This document shows, piece by piece, positions 44,088 through 53,437 of a DNA stretch of 64,000 nucleotides. Position 1 is the first letter of the stretch; every line of letters begins with the position of its first letter. Both the position numbers and the translations under genes were made by a program. Source of the DNA: Legionella sp. PC1000. Lineage in GTDB: Bacteria > Pseudomonadota > Gammaproteobacteria > Legionellales > Legionellaceae. The stretch spans positions 2,388,001-2,452,000 of the forward strand of contig NZ_CP059400.1 in NCBI RefSeq assembly GCF_014109805.1, in the 5' to 3' direction. Below the pieces are notes generated by a model. It worked only from the letters and a program-made list of their open reading frames with translations, had not been told where the DNA came from and did no database searches.

Positions 44088-44480
44088 TTATTCTCCTTTC
44101 AGCGCAAGCATCATGGATTTGATTTTACTATCAAGAAAACTCAAACTGGCCTGGTAGTTAAGGGAGTTACGTGCAAATTCAGTGGTTTCCAAATCTTTAT
44201 CCACGGTGTTCCCGTCTAAAGACATTTGCGATGTCACTCTGTATTTCAAATTCGCCGAAAAATCGGCGTTTGCATTAATATGATTAGGCGAAGTTACCTC
44301 CATCTTTTGCGAACCGCCAGCCATACTGGCTGCTAAAAATTCGTTGAAATCGATATCTTGAGCTTTATAGTTGGGTGTATTGACATTGGCTAAGTTGTTC
44401 GCTAATTGTGATGCCCTATGGTCACGTGCTACTAAAGCTTTAGCATGTACTCCAAAATACGAATCCAGATCTAACGCCAT
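44088..44480 (-). CDS. flgB: Flagellar proximal rod protein FlgB
   Basis: 130 residues. First gene of the flgBCDEFGHIJKL transcript. R-A-S-Q-L-A-N-N-L-A-N-V-N-T-P-N-Y-K-A-Q-D is the FlgB version of the rod family motif. AAGGGGG precedes the ATG. A sigma-54 promoter (44513-44528) lies about 35 bp upstream, in accord with RpoN/FleQ control of middle flagellar genes known in Legionella. Confidence 0.95.
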   Translation of the reverse strand: MALDLDSYFGVHAKALVARDHRASQLANNLANVNTPNYKAQDIDFNEFLAASMAGGSQKMEVTSPNHINANADFSANLKYRVTSQMSLDGNTVDKDLETTEFARNSLNYQASLSFLDSKIKSMMLALKGE

Positions 44481-44512
44481 ATTTTCCCCCTTAAAGTAAG
44501 TACAACAAGAAA

Positions 44513-44528
44513 AGCAAACATTGTGCCA
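44513..44528 (-). promoter_or_regulatory. Sigma-54 promoter of the flg operon
   Basis: On the minus strand the sequence TGGCACAATGTTTGCT has the -24 GG and -12 GC with exactly 10 bases between them, matching TGGCAC-N5-TTGC. The start point would be near 44502, about 22 nt before the flgB start. Confidence 0.85.
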
Positions 44529-44562
44529 ATTTCAAATAAGTGAGAAAATAAGCGTGTTATAA

Positions 44563-45510
<948 letters not shown>

Positions 45511-45525
45511 CTCAAATGTTTAAGT

Positions 45526-45552
45526 CTGATGAAGTGCAGCGGACTTCATCAG
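45526..45552 (+). terminator. Hairpin after hemF
   Basis: CTGATGAAGT (45526-45535) pairs with ACTTCATCAG (45543-45552) over 10 bp, 16 bp behind the hemF stop. No T-run follows. The segment GCAGCGGACTTCATCAGGCT recurs in altered form near 45690, so it may also belong to the flanking repeat. Confidence 0.45.
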
Positions 45553-45573
45553 GCTATTGGTCCTTACCTTATC

Positions 45574-45651
45574 CTACTTCCCGCGGCTTGTCCGCGGGAT
45601 CCATAAATCACGCACTATCACTGGATCCCGCGGACAAACCACGGGACGTAG
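45574..45651. repeat. GC-rich palindromic element with CTGGAT...ACGTAG ends
   Basis: The arms 45574-45603 and 45621-45651 are inverted copies of the type CTGGATCCCGCGGACAARCC...CGGGACGTAG, separated by 17 bp. Each arm contains its own stem CCCGCGG/CCRCGGG. The outer CTGGAT and ACGTAG are the same as in the ACCGCGC-type elements, but the inner stem differs. Related single arm at about 52103-52127 (CAAGCCACGGGACGTAG). Confidence 0.7.
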
Positions 45652-45717
45652 ACAAGACACTTAGTTATTCTTAATTTAATGGCAGTACCGCTGACTTCAC
45701 CAGGCTATACTTATTTA

Positions 45718-47019
45718 TTATTTTTCTGGCACAATCACCCTCTTGAGATAAATCCTGGCCAGCCATGCAGCACCAACATTTAATAAACTCAAAATTAAAA
45801 AAATTTTCGGAATTGCGGCACTAAAGTGTAATAAACCAATAATCATAAACGTCCCTATCACCATAAATAGGGCATTATAAATATTATTGGCCGCAATGAC
45901 CCTGGCTCTAGATCGAGGGGGACTGGCAACCTGTAAATAGGTATACAAAGGAACTACAAATAAGCCTGAGCTAAACGCTAACATAAATAAATCAAAAGCA
46001 ATACGCCAATAGTTAAACCGTGTAAAAAAGGTATTTAAAGTAAGTAGTGAACCTTGATCTGTTAAAGGGGTAAAAGGGGTAGCCCAATATAAATCCATAG
46101 CAAAGCAGCTAAAAGCAAACATAGCCCAAGGAACCATAGGCAAACTAATCCGCCCTTGAAAAATAAAATTCACTGTCACTGAACCGCATGCAATTCCTAT
46201 GGAAAATAAAGCAAGAAATAATGCAAAAACAGCATTATTTGCTCCTAAAACATAGTTTGTATAATCAGGAAGCTTTGTCAGTATTACTGTTCCTAGCAAC
46301 CAAAACCAAGATAAAATTAAAATAGACAATAAAATACCAAAATGTTCTGTAACTTGCTTCAACATTTTATATGTCACTCGCCAAATCTGCATATCGACTT
46401 TTATCTTTTCGGAGCTAGGTGGTGCGCTTGGGATAAATAGACTTGAAGTTAAACCAGCTAGCGCAATAATCACTGTTAAGAAAACCGCCATATAAGGTTT
46501 AGGATTGTTCATGCCTATAGATAAAGAACCCATAGTAGTTCCCAGCAAAATAGCGATAAAAGTACTCCCATCAATTAACCCAGTTGCACCTAGTAAATCG
46601 TTCTTAGGCAAATGATCAGGTAAAATGGCATATTTTATTGGTCCAAAAAAAGTTGAATGCACTCCTAAACCAGTTAAAGTAAGCATCATCAGAAAAATGT
46701 TGCCCCAATATAAAGAAAAACTACCAATAATCATTAAAAGTAATTCTAATATTTTAATGAGCCGAGTCATAAAAGCTTTATCGTATTTATCCGCTAATTG
46801 TCCGGCAGTCGCAGAAAGTAGAAAAAAAGGGGTTATAAATAAAGCACCCGCTATTGCTTGGTAGAATTCTGACTGAGCTTGGTCATGTGTCAAATGGTAA
46901 CTAATCAATGTGAGCATCGCTAATTTGAATGCATTATCATTGAAGGCACCAAAGAATTGAGTAAGGAAAAAAGGCAAAAATCGACGTTCTTTTAAAAGGT
47001 AAAAAGCACCAGTGCCCAT
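45718..47019 (-). CDS. LplT-like MFS lysophospholipid transporter
   Basis: About 433 residues and 11-12 hydrophobic segments. Family phrases Q-F-F-G-A-F-N-D-N-A-F-K near the N-terminus and H-S-T-F-F-G-P-I-K-Y-A-I-L-P-D after segment four are typical of LplT, which flips lysophospholipids across the inner membrane for re-acylation by Aas. In many bacteria the gene is fused or adjacent to the acyltransferase; here no acyltransferase is next to it. ATG 47019 with GGAG upstream is preferred to TTG 47025. Confidence 0.75.
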   Translation of the reverse strand: MGTGAFYLLKERRFLPFFLTQFFGAFNDNAFKLAMLTLISYHLTHDQAQSEFYQAIAGALFITPFFLLSATAGQLADKYDKAFMTRLIKILELLLMIIGSFSLYWGNIFLMMLTLTGLGVHSTFFGPIKYAILPDHLPKNDLLGATGLIDGSTFIAILLGTTMGSLSIGMNNPKPYMAVFLTVIIALAGLTSSLFIPSAPPSSEKIKVDMQIWRVTYKMLKQVTEHFGILLSILILSWFWLLGTVILTKLPDYTNYVLGANNAVFALFLALFSIGIACGSVTVNFIFQGRISLPMVPWAMFAFSCFAMDLYWATPFTPLTDQGSLLTLNTFFTRFNYWRIAFDLFMLAFSSGLFVVPLYTYLQVASPPRSRARVIAANNIYNALFMVIGTFMIIGLLHFSAAIPKIFLILSLLNVGAAWLARIYLKRVIVPEK

Positions 47020-47111
47020 TGGCAAAACTCCATTGATTAATATAACCGTTCATATGTATTCACTAAAAGATGAATACTACACTGAACGGCTATATAATTC
47101 TGCACTTGCTA

Positions 47112-47990
47112 TCAATAAAAAACGTGTAAGTCTGATTGATTTGATTTTAATGTTGGAGGAAGAAACTGATTATGCTTTAAAATCAATCCTGCAAGTTTAT
47201 CATGTGCAACTGCCTCACGTACGAGTTGAGACAAACCTGTTTCTGAAATTCTATTATCTGATAAATCAACATATTTTAAATTTTTATTTGATTTTAATGC
47301 GTGGGCGATAAGCTCGGCTCCAGCATCCCCTATTTTATTACTTCTAAGATTCAGATGAGTCAAAGAATTTGATTCAGTGATCATGGTGGAAATTTCTTTG
47401 GCACATTTTTCATCCAAATTATTATAGGAGATATCCAAAGTTTTTAATGTTGAATGCTTCAACACAAAATGATGTAATGCCTTCATTCCACCCAAACCGA
47501 AATCATTACAGCTTAATACCAACTCATTCAATTCAGTATTCGCTTCTATTGCTTCTAACAAATGCTGCACTCCAGCATCACGCAACCAATTTAATGATAA
47601 ATCCAAAACCTTCAATTTTTTCTTTTGTAAAAAAGAGAAAAAACCAGAAGGAATTTTTTCCCCTATCCAATTATCTACAAACTTGATTTTATTCAGTTTT
47701 TTACTGGGTAAAGATTCAAATAAATAAGTAACTTGCTCAGTATCAATATGATTTGAGTAAAATGAAATTTCGTCAACTTTAGATGATAATTTAAAAATGT
47801 CATGTAATGCATGATAATCTTTGTCATCCAAGTTGGAATGATCAACCCTAATTTTTTTTATTGATTTACATTGCTTTGAACCTTTTGATTGTAAATATTT
47901 CTTAAGATGGGGAAGCGCCAAGTGGTGTTGTAACTGAAAAAGCTCTATTTCTTCTAACATTCCATGGTCATGTTTCAGTCGAATTGTCAT
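47112..47990 (-). CDS. Leucine-rich-repeat protein, effector candidate
   Basis: 292 residues with at least five ribonuclease-inhibitor-type LRR units, for example L-K-V-L-D-L-S-L-N-W-L-R-D-A-G, L-N-E-L-V-L-S-C-N-D-F-G, L-K-T-L-D-I-S-Y-N-N-L, L-T-H-L-N-L-R-S-N-K-I-G-D and L-K-Y-V-D-L-S-D-N-R-I. The spacing is about 28 residues. Such eukaryotic-type LRR proteins in Legionella are commonly Dot/Icm substrates that bind host proteins; that role is inferred. The shared upstream region with other genes holds repeats. No catalytic domain seen. Confidence 0.75.
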   Translation of the reverse strand: MTIRLKHDHGMLEEIELFQLQHHLALPHLKKYLQSKGSKQCKSIKKIRVDHSNLDDKDYHALHDIFKLSSKVDEISFYSNHIDTEQVTYLFESLPSKKLNKIKFVDNWIGEKIPSGFFSFLQKKKLKVLDLSLNWLRDAGVQHLLEAIEANTELNELVLSCNDFGLGGMKALHHFVLKHSTLKTLDISYNNLDEKCAKEISTMITESNSLTHLNLRSNKIGDAGAELIAHALKSNKNLKYVDLSDNRISETGLSQLVREAVAHDKLAGLILKHNQFLPPTLKSNQSDLHVFY

Positions 47991-48120
47991 ATTGCACCCT
48001 CTGTAAATTGAATCACTATTTAAGTGTAGATGATATTTTTCTTTTGAATGTAATGACTTATAAGATTTTCTTTAAAAAAGGAAAGGGGATTACTTATATC
48101 CCTCACAAAACTCCACCCTT

Positions 48121-48230
48121 CTACGTACCGCGCTTTATGCGCGGTATCCAGAACGATGTTTGATGTTCTTTGAGTTCTATTTCAAAAGCAACTACTGCTG
48201 GATACCGCGCATAAAGCGCGCGGTACGTAG
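48121..48230. repeat. Palindromic interspersed element, copy C
   Basis: Left arm 48121-48151 begins CTACGTACCGCGCTTTATGC and ends GGTATCCAG. Right arm 48198-48230 is its inverted copy with a 2-bp insertion (GCGCGCGG). The 46-bp centre differs from that of copies D-F, so only the arms are conserved. A decayed arm fragment GGCATAAAGTACGGTACAC follows near 48260. The stretch 47991-48367 otherwise holds nothing recognisable. Confidence 0.8.
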
Positions 48231-48367
48231 AAAAGTAAAAAATTCTGTGGGGACTCTTCAGGCATAAAGTACGGTACACAAAATAGCTAACAGGGGGATA
48301 TTTTCAAATTTGCAATTCATCTTTCTGATTTGTCACTACAGATGCAGTAAATCCTTGCTCGAAATAA

Positions 48368-49198
48368 TTAAATTTGCGTTACTAAGCGAGTCAGCACATT
48401 TCCCGGTCCTACTTCTATAAAAACCGTTTCCCCTTGGTTTTTCAAGTAACGAATCGTTTCGGTCCAACGAACTGGATGAGTAATTTGCTTTACTAAATTT
48501 TCCTTAATCATGTTGTTGCTATAAAGCTCTGCAGTAACATTAGCGATCACTTTGGTCTTAAGTGTGGAGAATTCAAATGGAGCGATAAATTTTGCAAACT
48601 CATCGGCAGCTGCTTGCATATAACGAGAATGAAATGCACCACTTACTTTCAAAGGTACGCACATCAGCGCTTCATTGGCAAGTAACTCATTAGCTTTGGC
48701 AATATCTGCAGCAAGTCCAGAAAGAACAATTTGTTTCGATGAATTAAAATTGGCAAAATCTACAGAATCCAATCCATTGACCCTCAGTAAAAATTTAATT
48801 CGCTCTTCAGGTAAATTAATTACTGCCAGCATTCCCCCGCCACTTGCTTGAGCCATCAATTCACCTCGTTTCTGCACAAGTTTTAACCCTGTAACAAAGT
48901 CAAAAGCACCTGCTGCAAATAAAGCAGCATACTCTCCTAAACTGTGCCCTATGAGATAATGAGGTGACGGTTCTTCAGCAGCCCTGACTAAAAAAGAAAG
49001 CGCTTCAATAACGTATAATGCGGGTTGCGTATACTCGGTATTACTCAATTGCTGCTTTGGATCATCCAAGCATAATTCTTTAATAGAATATCCTAAAATC
49101 TCATCAGCTTGTTTTATTTGCTCAGGGAAATGTGAAAATAATTCAATTCCCATCCCCTTTATCTGAGATCCTTGTCCAGGAAACATATAGATAGTCAT
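48368..49198 (-). CDS. Stand-alone malonyl-CoA:ACP transacylase (FabD/PksC-like)
   Basis: 276 residues from ATG 49198 (AAAAGGAG seven bases upstream; a longer frame to 49237 is not supported). It has F-P-G-Q-G-S-Q at the N-terminus, the nucleophile G-H-S-L-G-E-Y-A-A, the Q-K-R-G-E-L-M substrate arginine region and G-A-F-H-S-R-Y-M with the catalytic His. It transfers malonyl from CoA to an ACP. It is not next to other fab genes, so it may serve polyketide synthesis as a free acyltransferase rather than being the housekeeping FabD. Confidence 0.8.
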   Translation of the reverse strand: MTIYMFPGQGSQIKGMGIELFSHFPEQIKQADEILGYSIKELCLDDPKQQLSNTEYTQPALYVIEALSFLVRAAEEPSPHYLIGHSLGEYAALFAAGAFDFVTGLKLVQKRGELMAQASGGGMLAVINLPEERIKFLLRVNGLDSVDFANFNSSKQIVLSGLAADIAKANELLANEALMCVPLKVSGAFHSRYMQAAADEFAKFIAPFEFSTLKTKVIANVTAELYSNNMIKENLVKQITHPVRWTETIRYLKNQGETVFIEVGPGNVLTRLVTQI

Positions 49199-49405
49199 AA
49201 GATACTCCTTTTCTAATACGAGCGTTCCAAATAACACATGATAAATACAACCACGAATAATGTCATCTAATAAATCATGTACGGCATCTCATAATGAATC
49301 AAATAAGTTGTTACTTTAAATAAATAATATTTCGCCAAAGAATTGACAGGTAAATTATTCAAATGGAGCGATATGATCGCTCCAAGAGCGTAGAAGTTCT
49401 AAAGT

Positions 49406-50194
49406 CTATGGCAAGTAAATTGTACCATCTAAATAAAGATGACTCGTTCCATAAAGAAGAACTCTCCCCTCTTTTACCTCACATTGCAATTTGCCTTGGC
49501 GGTTTCCACCTTGTATCGCATCAATACGAGATTTACCCAATTGTTCACACCAATAAGGTGCAATCACACAATGCGCTGAACCAGTCACTGGATCTTCTGG
49601 AACATTGCATCCTGGATAAAAACACCGCGAATAAACATCAGTATTTTTACCTGGAGCAGTTAAGATCAAACCTCTATATTCCAAACGTGCGACTGCATCT
49701 AAATCTGGATCTGCTGTCCTCACGTCGTTTTCATCCTCATAAACAAACATTAAATCAAACTGGCTTTTTAAGACTTTTTGAGGTTTTTTTAAATTTAAAT
49801 GGTGCAACTCAGGTGATAATTCAATTGGGTGATAAGGTAATTCTGGAAAATCCATCATTAAACCATTCTCATTTTTATAAACAATAAGCGCCCCGCTTTT
49901 AGAATTAAATGTTATTTTCTTACCCTTAAATCCTAATTTTTCAAAAATAACATACGCACTCGCAAGCGTAGCATGACCACATAAAGCGACTTCTTCATTT
50001 GGTGTAAACCATCTTATATAAAATCCATCTCCCTCAGGAACAAAGAAAGCTGTTTCTGATAAATTATTTTCTGTAGCGATACGTTGCATTTCCTGATCGG
50101 TTAACCAATGTTCTAGCGGACAGACTGCTGCAGGATTACCTTCAAAAAGAGCAGATGCAAATGCATCCACCTGATACATAGATAAGCTTTTCAT
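49406..50194 (-). CDS. PhzF-family isomerase/epimerase-like protein
   Basis: 262 residues. The N-terminal M-Y-Q-V-D-A-F-A-S-A-L-F-E-G-N-P-A-A-V-C and N-N-L-S-E-T-A-F, then R-W-F-T-P-N-E-E-V-A-L-C-G-H-A-T and D-P-V-T-G-S-A-H-C, are standard for the PhzF fold. The Glu in L-S-E-T is the family's catalytic acid in phenazine synthesis; most members have unknown substrates. No phenazine genes are nearby, so the role is open. GAGGTGAGG lies before the ATG. A frame on the opposite strand is a shadow. Confidence 0.85.
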   Translation of the reverse strand: MKSLSMYQVDAFASALFEGNPAAVCPLEHWLTDQEMQRIATENNLSETAFFVPEGDGFYIRWFTPNEEVALCGHATLASAYVIFEKLGFKGKKITFNSKSGALIVYKNENGLMMDFPELPYHPIELSPELHHLNLKKPQKVLKSQFDLMFVYEDENDVRTADPDLDAVARLEYRGLILTAPGKNTDVYSRCFYPGCNVPEDPVTGSAHCVIAPYWCEQLGKSRIDAIQGGNRQGKLQCEVKEGRVLLYGTSHLYLDGTIYLP

Positions 50195-50504
50195 ACCTCA
50201 CCTCTTAAAGTAAAAATAAATAAACAAGAAGTAAGATATATGAAGATGCTTTAGAGAAATTCAAGAGGTTTTATTTTTTCTTTTGGAATATTTTAGATAC
50301 AAAAAGAGAACATTGATTAATTGTCACATCCTTATGATTTAAAAGGTTTCTCGCGCTCAGCAAAGAGCCTACGGGAACAAAATCTAGATTGCAACCATAA
50401 CCAAAAGTCCATTGCATGAAAAGTAACCCGGGTTATGGCAAATCCCTAGCCCAGGCTAAACTTAACACGCAGCGATAGCTGAGAATATTGATTCGTTACT
50501 TTAC
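50195..50504. other. Intergenic stretch
   Basis: No gene seen. It contains a perfect 12-bp palindrome TAACCCGGGTTA near 50428 and otherwise AT-rich sequence downstream of the cold-shock gene and upstream of the phzF-like gene. Confidence 0.4.
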
Positions 50505-50720
50505 TTATTCAGTAATAATTGTAACGTCTTGTGCTTTTAGTCCTTTAGGTCCTTTATCAAGCACAAAGGATACTGGATCATTCTCATGAAGGGTTTTAAA
50601 TCCAACACCTTGGATATCTTTATAATGAACAAAAATATCGTCACCATTTTCATTAATGATAAATCCAAATCCTTTTTTCTCATTGAACCACTTTACATGG
50701 CCCGTTTCTCTTTGCGACAT
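50505..50720 (-). CDS. Cold-shock domain protein (Csp family)
   Basis: 71 residues, one OB-fold cold-shock domain. RNP1 is K-G-F-G-F-I and RNP2 is D-I-F-V-H-Y; the starting V-K-W-F-N-E-K-K is conserved. It binds single-stranded RNA/DNA and acts as an RNA chaperone or antiterminator. AAAGGGGATAGC precedes the ATG. Divergent from pyrE with a 221-bp gap, which would leave room for the long 5' leader typical of csp mRNAs. Confidence 0.92.
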   Translation of the reverse strand: MSQRETGHVKWFNEKKGFGFIINENGDDIFVHYKDIQGVGFKTLHENDPVSFVLDKGPKGLKAQDVTIITE

Positions 50721-50941
50721 TAGCTATCCCCTTTGTCTTAAGCTTTACTATCCAACTGTTACAGATGTTTATTTTCAACACAAAAATATTTACTATTAAA
50801 GCGCTGAGTATCTATAAACATACACTTATGCAAGAAAAAATTCCCTGCATATAGATTAGCATAGCAGTTTTTTATTGATTGTTAAGGATTTTTTAAAAAA
50901 ATCGATATCTTTATAATTTTTTTTTCTATTGGAAATACATA

Positions 50942-51574
50942 ATGAATCAGATGAAATCAGCTTTTATAAAATTAGCACTTGATTGCCAAGTATTAAAATT
51001 TGGTGAGTTTACTTTAAAATCTGGCCGCATCAGCCCTTATTTTTTTAACGCAGGATTATTTTATCAAGGCAACGCGTTGCGGCAATTGGGCCAATTTTAT
51101 GCCAAAACATTACTTGAGCACCAAGCTGAATTCGACCACTTATTTGGCCCAGCTTATAAAGGTTTGCCTCTTGCTACAGCTACAGCTATTGCCTTAGCTG
51201 AATTAGGTCAGGAAACCACGGTTACTTTTAATCGTAAAGAAGTAAAAAATCATGGTGAAGGAGGCCAATTAATTGGCGCCCCCTTAACTGGGAAAACAAT
51301 TGTCATTGATGATGTCATTACTGCAGGTACCGCTTTTCGAGAGTCACAGATCTTAATTAAGGAAAATGGCGGTCAATTAACTGGAGTTATTATCGCTCTT
51401 GATCGATGTGAGCGAGGATTAACTCAGGAGTCAGCACTGGCAGAAATTAAGGCGCAAGGTATCAATGTTTATTCAATTATCACTTTATTTGATTTAATCG
51501 ATTACTTGAAAAGTACAAATCAAAACGAGCAAGTAAAAAAGCTTGAAGCGTATCAAGCATTATATGGGTGTTAA
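50942..51574 (+). CDS. pyrE: Orotate phosphoribosyltransferase PyrE
   Basis: 210 residues. It makes orotidine 5'-phosphate from orotate and PRPP in pyrimidine synthesis. [14 protein letters not shown] near the N-terminus, [17 protein letters not shown] and the PRPP-binding loop [14 protein letters not shown] are all present. The ATG at 50942 is taken; one three codons later is possible. Confidence 0.95.
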   Translation: MNQMKSAFIKLALDCQVLKFGEFTLKSGRISPYFFNAGLFYQGNALRQLGQFYAKTLLEHQAEFDHLFGPAYKGLPLATATAIALAELGQETTVTFNRKEVKNHGEGGQLIGAPLTGKTIVIDDVITAGTAFRESQILIKENGGQLTGVIIALDRCERGLTQESALAEIKAQGINVYSIITLFDLIDYLKSTNQNEQVKKLEAYQALYGC

Positions 51575-51827
51575 TTCCACAACGCCCTGAACTGTAGCCT
51601 GGGAAAGCGAAGCGGACCCAGGTTTCAGAATTTCATGTTCCACAAATTTTTTGCGCCCTACATACCGCTTAAAAAGCCGTCATCCTTGCGCAGGCAAGGG
51701 ATCCATTTTCAATGCACATCGTTGCTTAGTGAGTAGGTTGGTTCAGAATGACCTGAAGTATCGTCAGTTTTTTGATGAGAAACCCCCGCTAATTTTTTCG
51801 CCTACGTACCCCTCTTAATTTTTTCGC
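51575..51827. other. Repeat-rich intergenic stretch after pyrE
   Basis: Contains a short inverted repeat CCTGGG...CCCAGG near 51598-51623, a hairpin repeat at 51677-51711, and from about 51730 the left flank of the composite element (GAGTAGGTTGG, GTATCGTCAGTTTTTTGATG, CTAATTTTTTCGCCTACGTA), which recurs at 59695-59765. No gene seen. Confidence 0.5.
51677..51711. repeat. Short hairpin repeat, relative of 8234-8273
   Basis: GCCGTCATCCTTGCGCAGGC followed by AAGGGATCCATTT. The stem CCTTG/CAAGG replaces CCCTG/CAGGG of the other copy. Confidence 0.5.
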
Positions 51828-51934
51828 CTACGTACCGCGCTTTATGCGCGGTATCCAGGAGATCTTGCTATATAAATGCTCAGCGGCATCTTAAAATATT
51901 GTTCTGGATACCGCGCATAAAGCGCGGTACGTAG
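51828..51934. repeat. Palindromic interspersed element, copy D
   Basis: Arms CTACGTACCGCGCTTTATGC...GGTATCCAG at the left and the inverted CTGGATACCGCGCATAAAGC...GGTACGTAG at the right enclose a 47-bp centre with GATCTTGCTATATAAATGCT and CAGCGGCATCTTAAAATATT. Copies E and F share this centre almost exactly, so D, E and F are recent relatives. Confidence 0.85.
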
Positions 51935-52261
51935 AGGAGTTTAAGCGGTTCGTAGTGAAATTTAAAATGAAAAACTGACGATTCCACAGAGCAAAATTAC
52001 CCAACAAACCTGTCTACGTGAATCTGATACACATCCCTGAAAAACATCGCTACTTCGACCTTCCGAGGCGTTTCCAGAAGATCTGCCCTAAAACACTGAG
52101 CCCAGCCGGCAAGCCACGGGACGTAGACAGCGATGTGAGAGTGAGAGGTGGGATGCAAATTGTACAAGATTTATCAATCTTCAGTGTTTGTACATGGTGT
52201 TGACAGTTTTAAAAACATTCAGTACTATTGAGTTAATGTTCTATTACGCTAATACATTAAT
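51935..52261. other. Intergenic stretch before the his operon
   Basis: Includes the right flank of the composite repeat (GTAGTGAAATTTAAAATGAA, AAAACTGACGATTCC), a single GC-rich arm near 52103-52127 (ACGGGACGTAG) and the upstream region of the TrpR-like gene. A 61-codon frame at 52018-52203 runs through repeat sequence and is judged spurious. Confidence 0.5.
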
Positions 52262-52558
52262 ATGAAAACACATACAACAGCAAAACATTCTGCTCTGTCT
52301 GATTTAATGCACGCCATTAGTTTGCTTAAAAACAAAGAAGAAGCCTTGCAATTTTTTACCGATTTATGCACCCCAGCAGAACTCGAAGCAATGGCAGATC
52401 GTTGGCAGGTTGTTCCTTTATTGCGACAAGGTATTCCCTATCGCACTATTCATGAACAAACTGAGGTCAGCGTAACCACAATAACTCGTGTAGCACGCTG
52501 TTTAAGTTTTGGTACCGGCGGTTATGAGCTAATCGCGAAGAGATTGGAGATGTCGTGA
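52262..52558 (+). CDS. TrpR-like (YerC/YecD) regulator heading the his operon
   Basis: 98 residues. It has the TrpR superfamily helix-turn-helix: C-T-P-A-E-L-E-A-M-A-D-R-W-Q-V-V then Y-R-T-I-H-E-Q-T-E-V-S-V-T-T-I-T-R-V-A-R-C-L, typical of the YerC/YecD group rather than of true TrpR. Its last codons overlap the GTG of hisG (GTGA), so it is translated with the operon. A regulator of histidine synthesis sensing histidine or a related ligand is a reasonable inference. Confidence 0.8.
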   Translation: MKTHTTAKHSALSDLMHAISLLKNKEEALQFFTDLCTPAELEAMADRWQVVPLLRQGIPYRTIHEQTEVSVTTITRVARCLSFGTGGYELIAKRLEMS

Positions 52559-53436
52559 AAAATCGTTTACGTTTGGCCTTACAAAAGAAGGGGCGTTTAT
52601 CTGAAGAATCTTTGAGACTTTTGCAGCAATGTGGTTTGAAATTTCGTATTAAGACGAATAGCTTACTTACTCATGTTGATAACTTTCCTATTGATTTACT
52701 TTTTGTCCGTGATGATGACATACCTACTTTGGTATTTGATGGCTTATGTGATGGCGGAATCGTTGGTGAGAATGTCTTACTCGAGGCTTCTCTTGCCAAT
52801 CCACAAAAATTATATAAAACAACAGCAGCATTAGGCACGTGCACTTGCCGTTTATCCATAGCTATTCCAGAATCCACAGAGTATCAAGGTCCTGGAAGCC
52901 TGGATGGCAAACGAATTGCTACCAGTTATCCTAATTTACTAAACCAATATTTACGTGACAAAAAAATATGTGCAGAACGTCTTGTATTATCCGGCTCAAT
53001 TGAAGTTGCACCACGAATGGGTATGGCGGATGCAATTTGTGACCTCGTTTCAAGTGGTCAAACTTTGGAAGACAACAAACTCTATGAAGTAGATACAGTA
53101 CTGTTCAGTCAAGCCGTATTGATCCAAAGCGATCGGAGCTTTTCTAACATGTTTCAGGAGTTATTTGACATGCTCGCACGAAGAATTCAGGCAGTACAAC
53201 AAGCGCAGGAAAGAAAATACATTGTTTTTCACGCTCCGAAATCAGCTCTTGATGCAATTGCAGAAAAATTGCCTGGCGCTGAGTCACCGACAATTCTGCC
53301 TTTACCTGGCAATATGAATAAAGTTGCGGTGCATGTTGTCTCCAGTGAACGTGTATTTTGGAATACTTTAGAAACCATTCAAACCCTCGGAGCCAGTTCT
53401 ATATTGGTTTTACCTATAGAAAAAATGTTGGAGTAG
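52555..53436 (+). CDS. hisG: ATP phosphoribosyltransferase HisG (long form)
   Basis: 293 residues, the long hexameric form with a C-terminal regulatory (ACT-like) domain that gives histidine feedback inhibition. First step: ATP plus PRPP to phosphoribosyl-ATP. Start is GTG 52555, decided by the 4-bp overlap with the upstream stop. Typical K-K-G-R-L-S-E-E-S, V-R-D-D-D-I-P and A-D-A-I-C-D-L-V-S-S-G are present. Confidence 0.95.
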   Translation: MKNRLRLALQKKGRLSEESLRLLQQCGLKFRIKTNSLLTHVDNFPIDLLFVRDDDIPTLVFDGLCDGGIVGENVLLEASLANPQKLYKTTAALGTCTCRLSIAIPESTEYQGPGSLDGKRIATSYPNLLNQYLRDKKICAERLVLSGSIEVAPRMGMADAICDLVSSGQTLEDNKLYEVDTVLFSQAVLIQSDRSFSNMFQELFDMLARRIQAVQQAQERKYIVFHAPKSALDAIAEKLPGAESPTILPLPGNMNKVAVHVVSSERVFWNTLETIQTLGASSILVLPIEKMLE

Positions 53437-53437
53437 T

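Noticed and set aside
47012-47311. 99-codon plus-strand frame over the LRR gene end
   Set aside because: It mostly overlaps the clear LRR gene on the other strand and its composition fits a shadow frame.
49363-49887. 174-codon plus-strand frame
   Set aside because: It is antisense to the well-supported PhzF-family gene, whose motifs are unambiguous.
52018-52203. 61-codon frame before the his operon
   Set aside because: Lies in repeat-derived sequence, lacks a ribosome-binding site and does not resemble a protein.
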